This document shows positions 8,130 through 17,071 of a stretch of 57,727 bases of DNA, piece after piece. A program made the position numbers and the translations under genes. The stretch is from NCBI GenBank assembly GCA_017526985.1, contig JAFXQR010000122.1, positions 1-57,727 of the forward strand. The letters run 5' to 3'. Under the pieces are notes generated by a model, which searched no databases, was not told the DNA's origin, and was given only the letters and a program-made list of their open reading frames with translations. This DNA comes from Lachnospiraceae bacterium. Lineage in GTDB: Bacteria; Bacillota; Clostridia; Lachnospirales; Lachnospiraceae. Numbering within the stretch: position 1 is the first letter of the stretch; each line of letters starts with the position of its first letter.

Positions 8130-8465
8130 CTATATCGCAGCATGGAACCAGAAGATTTTAACCGGTACACTCTCCTGATCCCGCTTGAATGCATGAAATA
8201 CACCTGCCGGCGCTACCATCGTGATCCCGGGATAAATGGGAAATTCCTGATCCCCGATGGTTGCCATACCGCTGCCTTCCAGCACCAGAAAACATTCCTG
8301 GTCTTCGTGCGTCCCGCCCTTGCCGTACTCGGTCTCCCCATAAATGGTGATCCCGGCATGGCAGCCGTTCACGCAGCCCTGTGCTTCTCCCAGCACATCG
8401 CATGCCCGCTTTCCTTTTGCAAGCATTTTTTCTATCTCTTTATTTGAGTCAAAAAAATACGCCAT
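8130..8465 (-). CDS. Small cupin-domain protein
   Basis: A 111-aa single-domain cupin. The first cupin motif (G-T-H-E-D-Q-E-C-F-L-V-L-E-G) has one His and a Glu as metal-ligand candidates, and the second motif ends at G-V-F-H-A-F. Small cupins of this type occur in uronate and pectin clusters as isomerases or sugar-binding helpers. The substrate here cannot be told. It is first in a three-gene run with the membrane protein and the pectinesterase. Confidence 0.75.
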   Translation of the reverse strand: MAYFFDSNKEIEKMLAKGKRACDVLGEAQGCVNGCHAGITIYGETEYGKGGTHEDQECFLVLEGSGMATIGDQEFPIYPGITMVAPAGVFHAFKRDQESVPVKIFWFHAAI

Positions 8466-8511
8466 ACTGCTAACCTCTTTTTTACATTACGATAGGCCTA
8501 TTATAACAAAA

Positions 8512-8557
8512 AAACCGGGAGTTGTCATATGAAACTGCATAAAACAATTCCCGGTTT
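8512..8557 (-). terminator. Terminator after the PL26-like gene
   Basis: On the minus strand the arms at 8557-8544 and 8525-8512 form a 14-bp stem with one mismatch (AAACCGGGAATTGT / ACAACTCCCGGTTT), followed by a run of T. It separates the lyase operon from the cupin-pectinesterase operon. Confidence 0.85.
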
Positions 8558-8566
8558 CGTATCATC

Positions 8567-11008
8567 TTACAACATTCCGGCATCCGCGGCGGCCTTGTAA
8601 TATACGGACAACGGCACACAGCTCTGGGCAAAGCTTTTGGTGGGGGTACCACCGACGACCACCGCATCTTCCACGATCCGCTTATCGCCCAAAGCACCAC
8701 CCGGATTATTCCGGATATTGCTCCAGAAGGTCGCACGGCCCGCTTCCAGATATTTTTTATCACCGGTCAGCTCATAGCCGATGGTCATGGCTTCCAAAAG
8801 AAGCGTATTATTTCCCAGCCGGTTTAAACTCGGCAGTTCCTTATAATAGAACAATCCGTTCTCCATCAGGCAGTTGTCCACCAGGTCGTCCACTGCGCCC
8901 ATGATCAAATCTTTCAGCTCTTCCGACGGAAATACACGGTAATAGCGCATCAGACTGCCCACTGCCACTGAGATCATAAAGCCCGTGCGAATGGCGGTAT
9001 TATCTGTATACGGTGCGATCCATTCACCGTACTCCTCCGTCCACTCCCGGAAATGTCCGACGATCCATTCACCCTTTTCCACCCACTTCGCATCGTTGGT
9101 CTCGATATAAAGCGCCGTAAGGGTACGCAGCGCCCAGCCGGTCTCCCGGGCATTGCTCTCGCCGCTCACCTGATAGTCCGGCGTTTCCAGCAGGCGGCGT
9201 ACATTTTCGCCGATCCCGAACGCCGTCTCCAGCGCGCGCTCATCTCCGGTGAAATGATAGTAATCCAGCAGGCCTTCCACCCACTCGTGGGAGCAGACCA
9301 TACAGCCGTCCACACAGTGTCCCCTGGTATGTTCCCATTGTCCGCCCATCAACAGCGGATCCTTGCTGTAATGACACACATCCACATCCATCCAGTGACT
9401 GCCGGCGGCGATCATATAATCCAGAAAACGCCGCTCTCCCGTACGGGCATATAACAGCGCGCACGCATGGGGATAATCATATTCGTTGTTGGTCCACACC
9501 AGATGTCCTTTGCCGCGTCCCTGTCTGGTATAGTTCATATCCGGCGCATCGCCGAAATTCAGCATTCCGTAGCTTCTGGAGTGTGCATCCGCCCTGGCGA
9601 TCAGACCGATCTCCACTTCATAGCTGACCTTATCCCGGTCCACAAAGATGTCCGGCATCACACCGGCATGCTGAAACTGATCCGCATCGATCCAAGGTTT
9701 GTCCGGCATCTGATAGATCAGGCTGCGGTTATCAATCTCCGTCAGACTCTCCTGCGCATTATGGAAATGCAGCAAAAAGCGCTGTTCCCGGCTCATTCCG
9801 GACTGCATCTCTACACGATCCACGTCCTCCGGTACCAGCATCACATAGATCCCGGACGGATCTGCCTTTACGGCTTTGGGATAATTCTGCTGCGCCTGAT
9901 AGACCGTCGCGCACACGCCGCCATCCGCATCGGTACGATCTGCAAAAAAGGTGCCGTAAAATACTTCCGGGTAATGCTCGTTCGCCTCGTTCAGCAAATG
10001 CTTCGCATCCACCACCCGCTCTACCGTGACGCCGTCACCGATACTGAAGTTGGTCTTGTAATTGGAGCTGCCCACACAGCAGCGTCCGTTTCCGACCGGT
10101 ACCTGTGCCTCTATCTCCGGCAGATGTTTCACGCCCGTGGTCTCATACAGCCGGTCGCTCTCTGCCCGCACACCTTTTCCGAAAGCGCCTTCCCCGACCG
10201 AATCCCCCTTATCTGCTGCCACTTGTCTTTGCAATACCGGATCATACACGGCATCCGGCGTACTCTTCAAGGCAAAGACCAACGATGCCGCATGCATGGG
10301 CTCACTCGTCTCATTGATCAGACGATACGAGATCTCTACCCAGGGTTTGCCGGCATAAGCGGTCAGCTTCAGTTCAAAACCGGGCAGCTCATCGGGAAGA
10401 TCGACTCCTCGCTTATCGTCTTCTTTTACGGATCTCCCGGCCAGTGCCTGTCCCATGGGCATGCAGATCCCGTTGCAGCGCAGCACCGCGACCAGCGGCC
10501 CCTCCTCGATCACACGCCACTCCGTCAACGCCAGCCCATACTGTGCGCCGTTTCCGTCCGTCAGATACGGTCCCGCAAACTGCTCTGCCGTATACACCTT
10601 GTTTCCGTCTTCCAGTTTCTCAAATATATGTTCCGCGTCATCCGTTACCGTAAAGCGCAGGCCGCCCACCCCGCCGTCCACGGTGATCCTGCTGCCGTCA
10701 CGCGTGACCATAAGCTTCGAAAACTCTTTTTGGGGCATATTCTCCTGCGCCCCCTGTTTGATCAGCTCCGCCTGCAGGTCTTTCTTTTGGTTCGCCGGCA
10801 GATCTGCCTGAAAACGCACAAACAGATAACGCACACTGCCGTCCGCATAACGGGCCGTCACCTTGCTCTGTACCGGCATCTCCACACCGTCTTCAAGGAC
10901 AGCTATGCGGTCAGCATCTGTAAACTCACCCTTCGCAAAGGGGATCGCCACACTGCAGTGCTCCTGCAGTCGGTCATATTTATACAATTTCGGGAAATGA
11001 ATATTCAT
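8567..11008 (-). CDS. PL26/YetA-like exo-rhamnogalacturonan lyase
   Basis: An 813-aa protein with no signal peptide. The N-terminal ~90 residues (VAIPFAKGEFTDADRIAVLEDG, then SVRYLFVRFQADLP) match the RIFT-barrel start of PcRGLX/YetA-type proteins. A large beta-rich middle follows, and then an alpha/alpha toroid-like region from residue ~500 (YDYPHACALLYARTGERRFLDYM, MVCSHEWVEGLLDYYHFTGDERAL, NARETGWALRTLTALY). PL26 enzymes release unsaturated disaccharides from the ends of rhamnogalacturonan-I. It is co-directional with a KdgF-like cupin 45 bp upstream, which fits a lyase making unsaturated uronates. The family call comes from memory of the motifs. Confidence 0.72.
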   Translation of the reverse strand: MNIHFPKLYKYDRLQEHCSVAIPFAKGEFTDADRIAVLEDGVEMPVQSKVTARYADGSVRYLFVRFQADLPANQKKDLQAELIKQGAQENMPQKEFSKLMVTRDGSRITVDGGVGGLRFTVTDDAEHIFEKLEDGNKVYTAEQFAGPYLTDGNGAQYGLALTEWRVIEEGPLVAVLRCNGICMPMGQALAGRSVKEDDKRGVDLPDELPGFELKLTAYAGKPWVEISYRLINETSEPMHAASLVFALKSTPDAVYDPVLQRQVAADKGDSVGEGAFGKGVRAESDRLYETTGVKHLPEIEAQVPVGNGRCCVGSSNYKTNFSIGDGVTVERVVDAKHLLNEANEHYPEVFYGTFFADRTDADGGVCATVYQAQQNYPKAVKADPSGIYVMLVPEDVDRVEMQSGMSREQRFLLHFHNAQESLTEIDNRSLIYQMPDKPWIDADQFQHAGVMPDIFVDRDKVSYEVEIGLIARADAHSRSYGMLNFGDAPDMNYTRQGRGKGHLVWTNNEYDYPHACALLYARTGERRFLDYMIAAGSHWMDVDVCHYSKDPLLMGGQWEHTRGHCVDGCMVCSHEWVEGLLDYYHFTGDERALETAFGIGENVRRLLETPDYQVSGESNARETGWALRTLTALYIETNDAKWVEKGEWIVGHFREWTEEYGEWIAPYTDNTAIRTGFMISVAVGSLMRYYRVFPSEELKDLIMGAVDDLVDNCLMENGLFYYKELPSLNRLGNNTLLLEAMTIGYELTGDKKYLEAGRATFWSNIRNNPGGALGDKRIVEDAVVVGGTPTKSFAQSCVPLSVYYKAAADAGML

Positions 11009-11053
11009 ACACCAACAATCCTTTCTCGCAATTTTTGTATCAGAATAGAACGA

Positions 11054-11395
11054 TTATACAAAATCCTCCCGCATAGGCGAAAAGATATCCAGCAGGATCC
11101 CTTCCTCCAGGCAGACGCAGCCATGCTCAATCCCGTCTTTCTTCAGCATCGTGTCTCCGGCCTGCACGATCCGCTTCTCGCCGCCGATGGTGAACTCAAA
11201 TTTCCCCTTCACAACATAGGTGATCTGTGTATGCGGATGATGATGCAGCGCACCTACCGCCCCCTTCTCAAAATGATTCTCCACCGTCATCACTTCGTCT
11301 GTATATGCCAACACCTTGCGAACGACACCCTCGCCGCCCTTCTGTCCGTCAATATCCGCATTTGCAACCCATACCTGATCTTTCTCTGTAAGCAT
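11054..11395 (-). CDS. kdgF: KdgF-like cupin (unsaturated uronate linearisation)
   Basis: A 113-aa one-domain cupin. The metal site is seen in ALHHHPHTQITYVVKGKFEFTIGGE (three His residues plus Gln), followed by AGDTMLKKDGIEHGCVC with the second-motif His. Spacing and size agree with KdgF, which opens 4,5-unsaturated galacturonate released by pectin lyases. An AAGGAGAAGG ribosome binding site lies just upstream. The adjacent PL26-like lyase gene supports this role. Confidence 0.72.
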   Translation of the reverse strand: MLTEKDQVWVANADIDGQKGGEGVVRKVLAYTDEVMTVENHFEKGAVGALHHHPHTQITYVVKGKFEFTIGGEKRIVQAGDTMLKKDGIEHGCVCLEEGILLDIFSPMREDFV

Positions 11396-11461
11396 CCTAC
11401 CTTCTCCTTTCGCTGCTGCCTTTTATGGACATCCTATATTGTATTATAATATCAAATAAAA

Positions 11462-11504
11462 AAAGAAACTACCGTATATTTATCGTCCTTACGGTAATTT
11501 CTTT
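11462..11504 (-). terminator. Terminator after manA
   Basis: On the minus strand AAAGAAATTACCGTA (11504-11490) pairs with TACGGTAGTTTCTTT (11476-11462) with one mismatch, followed by TTTT and an AT-rich tail. Confidence 0.85.
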
Positions 11505-11518
11505 GCTATTTTGATGTA

Positions 11519-12505
11519 TTAACAACTTACATTCAGCAGCTGCGCGCGACCATGCAGGTGGAAAGTCATACTGTCGGCAGGCACGAAGATGCAATCGCCC
11601 TTGAAGAAGTTGAGCATAAAGCCGTCACCGCTCATACTGCCGCAGCCATCCACGCAAAGCAGCGCATGAAAACTGCCGGCATCCGTCTTGAAATCTACCA
11701 GTTTCCGCTGGATCTCCGTATTGAGCAGCACCCGCTCCACCTGGAAATACTTGCAGCGTGTGAGCAGCTCGCTCGCGTAACCGTTGCGGTATTTCAGCAC
11801 ACGCATAGGCTGTCTCGGCTCTAAGGAAGACCGCAGATCCGCCACTTCCAGCGCTTTGTCGATATGCAGTTCTCTGGTATTGCCGTTTTTATCCTTACGA
11901 TCGTAATCATACAACCGGTAGGTGATATTGCTGCTTTCCTGGATCTCCGCGATCAGGGCTCCTGCCCCAATGGCGTGTACCGTTCCCGCTTCAATGAAAA
12001 ACAGATCATCTTTATGCACCGGCACATGGTTTAAGATATTTTCCACCGTTCCGTTCTGCAGCGCCTGCTTCACGACAGTCGCGTCCACATCCCGGTTGAA
12101 ACCGTAGATCAGATTGGCACCGTCCCGCGCATCCAGAACATACCACATCTCAGTCTTTCCCAGCGAGTGCTCTACCCGCATGGCATATTCATCGTCCGGA
12201 TGCACCTGCACACTCAGATCCTGCTTGGCGTCGATCAGCTTGATCAATATCGGCAGCTCCGGCTTACCTCCGGTCACGGACAGCGGGTGGCTTCCCAGCC
12301 AGTCCGGATGCTCCCGCAGTGCCTCGGCCAGCGTCTGCCCGGTCTCTGCGATCACTGATTCCCCGTCCGGATGCGTACTGCACTCCCAGGTCTCGGCCAA
12401 TGGTGATAAGGGGATGTCTTTTGCAAAATCATCATTTAAGCGCGATCCGCCCCACAGATAATCCTTTGCCGCAGGTTGTAACACAAATGGCTGTCTTTGC
12501 TTCAT
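11519..12505 (-). CDS. manA: Mannose-6-phosphate isomerase, class I
   Basis: A 328-aa zinc enzyme interconverting fructose-6-phosphate and mannose-6-phosphate. Metal-site motifs are clear: LSVQVHPDDEYA (Gln, His), KTEMWYVLDA (Glu) and FIEAGTVHAIGAG (His). The N-terminus has the PAAKDYLWGGSRL entry loop of the short bacterial form. It lies 12 bp after manC on the same transcript, so the pair supplies GDP-mannose from fructose-6-phosphate, lacking only the phosphomannomutase. Confidence 0.95.
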   Translation of the reverse strand: MKQRQPFVLQPAAKDYLWGGSRLNDDFAKDIPLSPLAETWECSTHPDGESVIAETGQTLAEALREHPDWLGSHPLSVTGGKPELPILIKLIDAKQDLSVQVHPDDEYAMRVEHSLGKTEMWYVLDARDGANLIYGFNRDVDATVVKQALQNGTVENILNHVPVHKDDLFFIEAGTVHAIGAGALIAEIQESSNITYRLYDYDRKDKNGNTRELHIDKALEVADLRSSLEPRQPMRVLKYRNGYASELLTRCKYFQVERVLLNTEIQRKLVDFKTDAGSFHALLCVDGCGSMSGDGFMLNFFKGDCIFVPADSMTFHLHGRAQLLNVSC

Positions 12506-12517
12506 CGCACCTTCCTT

Positions 12518-13822
12518 TTATACCGGCATCTCGTATTTATGCTTATCGGCAGAGGAGATATCCTTACCCAGCTGCACCTCGATCAGCTGCAATCCCTGAT
12601 CTCCCGCAATAACGGTATGCTTACAGCCTGCTGCCATGGTAATCACATCTCCCGGTGTGATCAGCTGCTCCATACCATCCACGATGGTCTTGCCCGATCC
12701 GCTGATCACATTCCAGATCTCATCGCGTTTATCATGGCTGTGATAATTCATCTTATGCCCCGGATTGAGCGTCACCTTTACGGTCATAGATTCCGCTTCC
12801 ACATCCAGCACCCGGTAGGATCCCCAGCTCTTTTCCGCAAACATGATCTGCTGGTTGATGGCATCCACAAAGGGCTTGATCTTGGCACTCTGCTCCTTAT
12901 CGGACACCAGGATACCTTCCGGCGATGCCGAGATCACCACATCCTTCAGGCCCATAGCCAGTACCGGGATCCCCAGCTCATTTACCACATGCACATTCTC
13001 GCATGCCTCATTTAAGATACCGTCACCTACCACATTTTCTTCCATCGCTTCGGTCAGGGTATTCCATGTTCCCAGATCCTTCCACTGGCCGGCATATTTC
13101 AGTACATCGATAGAAGTCTCCTGCTCCACTACGGCATAGTCAAAGGAGATCTTCTTTAACTGGTCATATCCGTTAAACAGTTCAGAATAATCTGCCGTCC
13201 CCAGCAATTCCTTCGCCTTGTTCAGCACATAGGAGAGTTTATATGCAAACACACCGCCGTTCCAAAGTGCTCCGGCTGCGATATACTCCTTCGCCTTCTC
13301 TTCCGTCGGCTTTTCCGTAAAGCCCCAGGAACCGTCGGCCGTCGGCTTGATATAGCCGTATTTTTCAGAAGGATAGGTCGGTTCGATCCCCATCAGCACC
13401 AGGTTCTTCTTTCCCTTGGCTGCCTCTTCATACAGATTATTAACACACTGAAAATAAGCGGCATCCACATAAGGATCCACCGGGCATACCACTACGGCTT
13501 CCTCTTCCGGCACACCCTTCACATCATGCAGATACGCCGTTGCCAGCGCGATCGCCGCAAAAGTATCTCTTCTGCACGGCTCCACGGAAATCCCCACATC
13601 ATTGCCCAGCTGGTTATGGATCTCGGATACCTGGGACTTGGAAGTCGCTATGGTCACCGTTGCATTGGGATCGGTATCCTTGATCTGCCCGTAGATACGC
13701 TGCACCATGGACTGATACCCGTCCTCTGTCTTAAAGATCTTGATAAACTGTTTGGACCGGATATCATTAGACAAAGGCCACAGACGTTTTCCGGAACCAC
13801 CGGACAGTAAGATGATATTCAT
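12518..13822 (-). CDS. manC: Mannose-1-phosphate guanylyltransferase with C-terminal cupin
   Basis: A 434-aa enzyme making GDP-mannose from GTP and mannose-1-phosphate. The nucleotide-binding signature LLSGGSGKRLWPLS is at residues 5-18 and GFTEKPTEEKA near residue 167. Residues ~325-434 form a mannose-6-phosphate-isomerase-type II cupin (NPGHKMNYHSHDKRDEIWNVISG). A separate class I isomerase gene follows directly, so the cupin may be dispensable or regulatory. GDP-mannose points to polysaccharide or glycoprotein synthesis, but no glycosyltransferase is nearby. Confidence 0.95.
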   Translation of the reverse strand: MNIILLSGGSGKRLWPLSNDIRSKQFIKIFKTEDGYQSMVQRIYGQIKDTDPNATVTIATSKSQVSEIHNQLGNDVGISVEPCRRDTFAAIALATAYLHDVKGVPEEEAVVVCPVDPYVDAAYFQCVNNLYEEAAKGKKNLVLMGIEPTYPSEKYGYIKPTADGSWGFTEKPTEEKAKEYIAAGALWNGGVFAYKLSYVLNKAKELLGTADYSELFNGYDQLKKISFDYAVVEQETSIDVLKYAGQWKDLGTWNTLTEAMEENVVGDGILNEACENVHVVNELGIPVLAMGLKDVVISASPEGILVSDKEQSAKIKPFVDAINQQIMFAEKSWGSYRVLDVEAESMTVKVTLNPGHKMNYHSHDKRDEIWNVISGSGKTIVDGMEQLITPGDVITMAAGCKHTVIAGDQGLQLIEVQLGKDISSADKHKYEMPV

Positions 13823-13877
13823 TTATGTAATCTCCTTTTTGCTATATACTATTTAGGTATTCAGTTTACCATAACAG

Positions 13878-13906
13878 ATTATATTGCACCCGTTTCAACT
13901 TGTCAA
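13878..13906 (-). promoter_or_regulatory. Perfect consensus promoter for manC-manA
   Basis: On the minus strand: TTGACA (13906-13901), 17-bp spacer, TATAAT (13883-13878), both hexamers identical to consensus. The -35 overlaps the stop codon of the upstream esterase gene. The leader is about 50 nt. Confidence 0.85.
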
Positions 13907-15009
13907 ATAAGCTCACGGATGCGCTTTGTGATCGTATCGGCCGCTGCCTGATGCGCACCGTATCCCGGATGCCAGCGGGCTCCCACAGTCTCCGGAGTCG
14001 TATTCGGAATTGCCAGGTACTCAACTCTTGTATCGCCGCTCTCTTTCGTATATTCCGCGATGGCCGCTTTGATCGTCGCTCCCATCCGGTCTCCCAGGAT
14101 CCCGAAACACCATAGGATATATGCCTTCGGGTTATTCTTACGCAGCATTTTCAGAAAATCCCGCATTGCCGCCTGGATATTCCTGCGGTCTTCTTCATTA
14201 TAGTGCTCCCCGTCCATACGCATCTTCGTGGTCTCTCCGGTCTCAGGATCGGTATAGGACGGATTCGTCTCCTGAAATGCCCCGTCATCGTTCGTTCCCA
14301 GGTTCACGCAGATCACTTCGGGCTGCCACTGCGCAAAATCATAGCTCTCGTGAAATCCCGCTTTTTCCGCAGTCTCTCCTGCCCATAATCCGCAGATCTG
14401 TTCATAATACCGCGGAATCACGCACTTTTTCTGATTGTCCCATGAAACATAGGTTCCCCAGCCGCTTTGAGAGATCACACGATACTCCGCATCCGCCGCC
14501 TTCGAGACCATATACGGATAGGATCTCACATGACTGAAAAACATAGCGATCCAGTCCTCTTCCTTCGTATCACCGATGGCCCCCTCTGCTGAAGTGACAC
14601 TATCACCGATAAACTCGATCTTATGCGCCCGCTCCTCCACCGGCAACAGCTCTCCGTCCAGGCGCAATCCGTAGATCTTCAGACAATGCTCCGGATCAGC
14701 GCTCATAGCCTGAACCTCTTTGATGATACGCACCCTGGTTGGTTTCGCGGCATTTCTTGCGCGGAACACACACACCCACTGCCGGTCTTTTCCCACCATC
14801 TGTCTGGACAATATCGCGCCGTTGATCTCGAAAGCCACCCAGTTTTCCAATACCTCATACGGGCCTTCCATTTCCACCCACAGCTCGCTGCACTGCACAC
14901 ACAGATCCAGAGACGCCCCCGTCCACAGCAGCGTCAGCGGGTCGCGCTCCGCCGTGGTACGCCCCTGCACCCGGTAATTATTCGTTTCCGTTAATTTTAT
15001 GGTCTTCAT
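13903..15009 (-). CDS. CE2-like SGNH carbohydrate esterase
   Basis: A 368-aa two-domain protein. Residues ~1-130 look like a jelly-roll of the CE2 type (WVEMEGPYEVLENWVAFEINGAIL). The SGNH hydrolase domain follows with EFIGDSVTSAEGA (nucleophile Ser), the VNLGTNDDGAF block (Asn) and RWHPGYGAHQAAADTI (catalytic His). CE2 enzymes remove acetyl groups from plant polysaccharides. There is no signal peptide, so acetylated oligosaccharides inside the cell are the likely substrate. It lies upstream of manC but that gene has its own promoter. Confidence 0.82.
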   Translation of the reverse strand: MKTIKLTETNNYRVQGRTTAERDPLTLLWTGASLDLCVQCSELWVEMEGPYEVLENWVAFEINGAILSRQMVGKDRQWVCVFRARNAAKPTRVRIIKEVQAMSADPEHCLKIYGLRLDGELLPVEERAHKIEFIGDSVTSAEGAIGDTKEEDWIAMFFSHVRSYPYMVSKAADAEYRVISQSGWGTYVSWDNQKKCVIPRYYEQICGLWAGETAEKAGFHESYDFAQWQPEVICVNLGTNDDGAFQETNPSYTDPETGETTKMRMDGEHYNEEDRRNIQAAMRDFLKMLRKNNPKAYILWCFGILGDRMGATIKAAIAEYTKESGDTRVEYLAIPNTTPETVGARWHPGYGAHQAAADTITKRIRELI

Positions 15010-15100
15010 GATGTTTCCTCCTCTACTTAATCGTTATAAATTCTACCTATCGCTACTCTATATTTTTCGCTACCGGTACTTCTCGACATAATGCTCGCGA

Positions 15101-15233
15101 CAAAGACAGTTCCCTTGCTGTGCCTCCGCAAACAGTTCGCTTCGACCTGGGCAGCCCCTCAAAACCAACTCGACCTTCGCTAACTCGTTTGCTCGTGCCC
15201 AAAAAAGAACAGGGGCACGAGCTGTACTCAAAC
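15101..15233 (-). repeat. Dispersed intergenic repeat, copy 2
   Basis: Reverse-strand copy of the element at 4-137, inside a 416-bp gap without a convincing gene. The hallmark hairpin has a 10-bp stem (15191-15200 with 15213-15222) and a 12-nt loop. A further inverted GC-rich region lies at 15241-15315 (TTCGGCAAGGCTGCGGGAAC). A 99-aa open frame across it looks like a by-product of the element. The rest of 15010-15425 holds nothing else that I can name. Confidence 0.7.
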
Positions 15234-15425
15234 AAGCTCAGGTCGAGTGGGGGCTGCCCGGTCTCCCGAACTGCTTCGGCAAGGCTGCGGGAACTGCCTA
15301 TGCCCGCGAGCCCTTTATACAGTATCCCTACTGAAAATTTATATACCTGCATTCCAACAAGTATATGCCGGAACCTTCATTATCGCTCATACTAATGTAT
15401 AGTTTATCATAAATCATTAGAGTAC

Positions 15426-17024
15426 TCACCGAATAATACAAAGTCCTTGTAGCGCAGCGTTTTCCCGGTATAAGCGCTCTATTTTCTTAATAATCTCCTT
15501 CGTTATCATTTCCCCGGGCACCAGGAGAGGCTGGCCCGGCGGATATACCGAGACATACGCCGCACTGATACGGCCGTTTGCCTTGGATAACGGGATCTTC
15601 TCAGCCGATAATTCTGCAGCATCCGCAATTGTCAGATTCTCGGTTCCCGGATCTTCACAGATCACGCTACACAAGATTTTCTCCTTCTCCCGTCGAGTCT
15701 GTGCATCTGCGTCCGACAAATTTTCCGGGATCGTTAACTTATCCCGTTCCTTCCCGTATTCCCCGTCCAGTTTTTCCAGCACTTCCGCCAATTTTTCATA
15801 TCCGGCTTCCGTGTCCATAACGGTACAGATCAATAAAACATAGGCCGGCAGAGCCATTTCGCACTGGATGCCTTCCTCTGCCAGTCGTTCCCCCAAAGCC
15901 ACGCCGCTTTTACCATCCGGCGGGAAGACCAGGATCTTTCCAAGCTCCGGCATATCCGTTTGGGGAATCCTGTCTGCACAGATATCCGGCAAGCCCGGCA
16001 CATGGCTTCTCCCAAAGGCATCCCAGATCCCAAGCTGTTTCAGGCTATGCAATCGTTCACTCAGCCATTTTCGTCTCGCCAAAAACTTCTGCCATACCGT
16101 TTCACAGGTCTGAGCGGTCTTACCGTCCGGCACATCTCCCCAGCCGGACACTCTTTCCACGCATTCATCGATCGCCGCCATCAGCAGATAGGACGGGGAT
16201 GATGTCTGGTAAATACTTAAGAAACGCTGCAACCTTTCCGCCGGTATCCGCTCACTGCCCAGATGTAATAGTGCCGTCTGTGTCGGTGCCGGCAGAGTTT
16301 TGTGCACGCTCATCACCACCACATCCGCGCCGCACTGCAGGGCGCTCCCCGGGAAGGACTCCGAAAAACCGAGATGCGCTCCATGTGCCGCATCCACGAT
16401 CAACGGGATCTCCCTGGTATGCAGAAAGTCTGCGATGGCAGCCAGATCTGCGGAAAACCCATCATATGACGGCGAGGTCAGAAATACCGCTTCGATCCCG
16501 GGATGTGCCTCTACGGCATCCCGCACCTCATCTATACTCACACCCAGGCCGATACTGACCGTCTCACACGGCACATTATGGCCGTTTCCCCGATTCTGAA
16601 ATGCGGCTTCTTCAGCATGTGAGGACGCCTGCATAACTGCCTGTCTGCCATACAGATAGCACACCTGCAATTCCCGAAGCTGCACCGCGTGATATGCGGA
16701 TCGGTGGGAGGCCCGCTGCATCAGGATCGTACCGCCTTTTTTTACCGCAGCCGAAATGGCGGCCATTACTCCTGCCGTACTGCCATTCACAAGGAAGAAA
16801 CTCTGCTTTGCTCCGTATAATTCAGCCGCCCGCTCCTGGGCCTCTTTTAATATCCCTTCCGGCGCGTGCAGATCATCCAGTCCCGGGATCTCCGTCACAT
16901 CCCTTTCAAACCATGGTGCAAAAAAGGGAGCCACCCCTTCCGTCTGCCGTTTATGCCCCGGCATGTGAAAAGGATATACTCCCAATTTTTGATATGCTTC
17001 CAGTTGTTCCAGTAACTTGCCCAA
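15426..17024 (-). CDS. Orn/Lys/Arg decarboxylase family (PLP)
   Basis: A 532-aa fold-type-I PLP enzyme. N-terminal PFHMPGHKRQ is the family hallmark. FFLVNGSTAGVMAAISAAV binds the phosphate, IVDAAHGAHLGFS has the Asp/His that stack on the cofactor, and SVHKTLPAPTQ carries the Schiff-base Lys. The C-terminal domain (~400-532) includes YPPGQPLLVPGE. It probably makes agmatine, putrescine or cadaverine; which substrate is not clear. It is slightly longer than the usual ~480 aa. The start appears to be TTG, 5 nt after GAGGGGG. It follows the L,D-transpeptidase gene by 47 bp. Confidence 0.9.
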   Translation of the reverse strand: MGKLLEQLEAYQKLGVYPFHMPGHKRQTEGVAPFFAPWFERDVTEIPGLDDLHAPEGILKEAQERAAELYGAKQSFFLVNGSTAGVMAAISAAVKKGGTILMQRASHRSAYHAVQLRELQVCYLYGRQAVMQASSHAEEAAFQNRGNGHNVPCETVSIGLGVSIDEVRDAVEAHPGIEAVFLTSPSYDGFSADLAAIADFLHTREIPLIVDAAHGAHLGFSESFPGSALQCGADVVVMSVHKTLPAPTQTALLHLGSERIPAERLQRFLSIYQTSSPSYLLMAAIDECVERVSGWGDVPDGKTAQTCETVWQKFLARRKWLSERLHSLKQLGIWDAFGRSHVPGLPDICADRIPQTDMPELGKILVFPPDGKSGVALGERLAEEGIQCEMALPAYVLLICTVMDTEAGYEKLAEVLEKLDGEYGKERDKLTIPENLSDADAQTRREKEKILCSVICEDPGTENLTIADAAELSAEKIPLSKANGRISAAYVSVYPPGQPLLVPGEMITKEIIKKIERLYRENAALQGLCIIR

Positions 17025-17071
17025 CCAATCCCCCTCGGCAGCCCTGTCTTACCGCAGGACGCACTCTTTAT

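Noticed and set aside
9467-11449. 660-aa frame opposite the PL26-like gene
   Set aside because: Antisense shadow of a well-supported gene, with no recognisable domain.
15053-15352. 99-aa open frame on the minus strand across the second repeat copy
   Set aside because: It follows the repeat, lacks a convincing ribosome binding site, and copy 1 does not keep the frame. Better explained as a by-product of the element.
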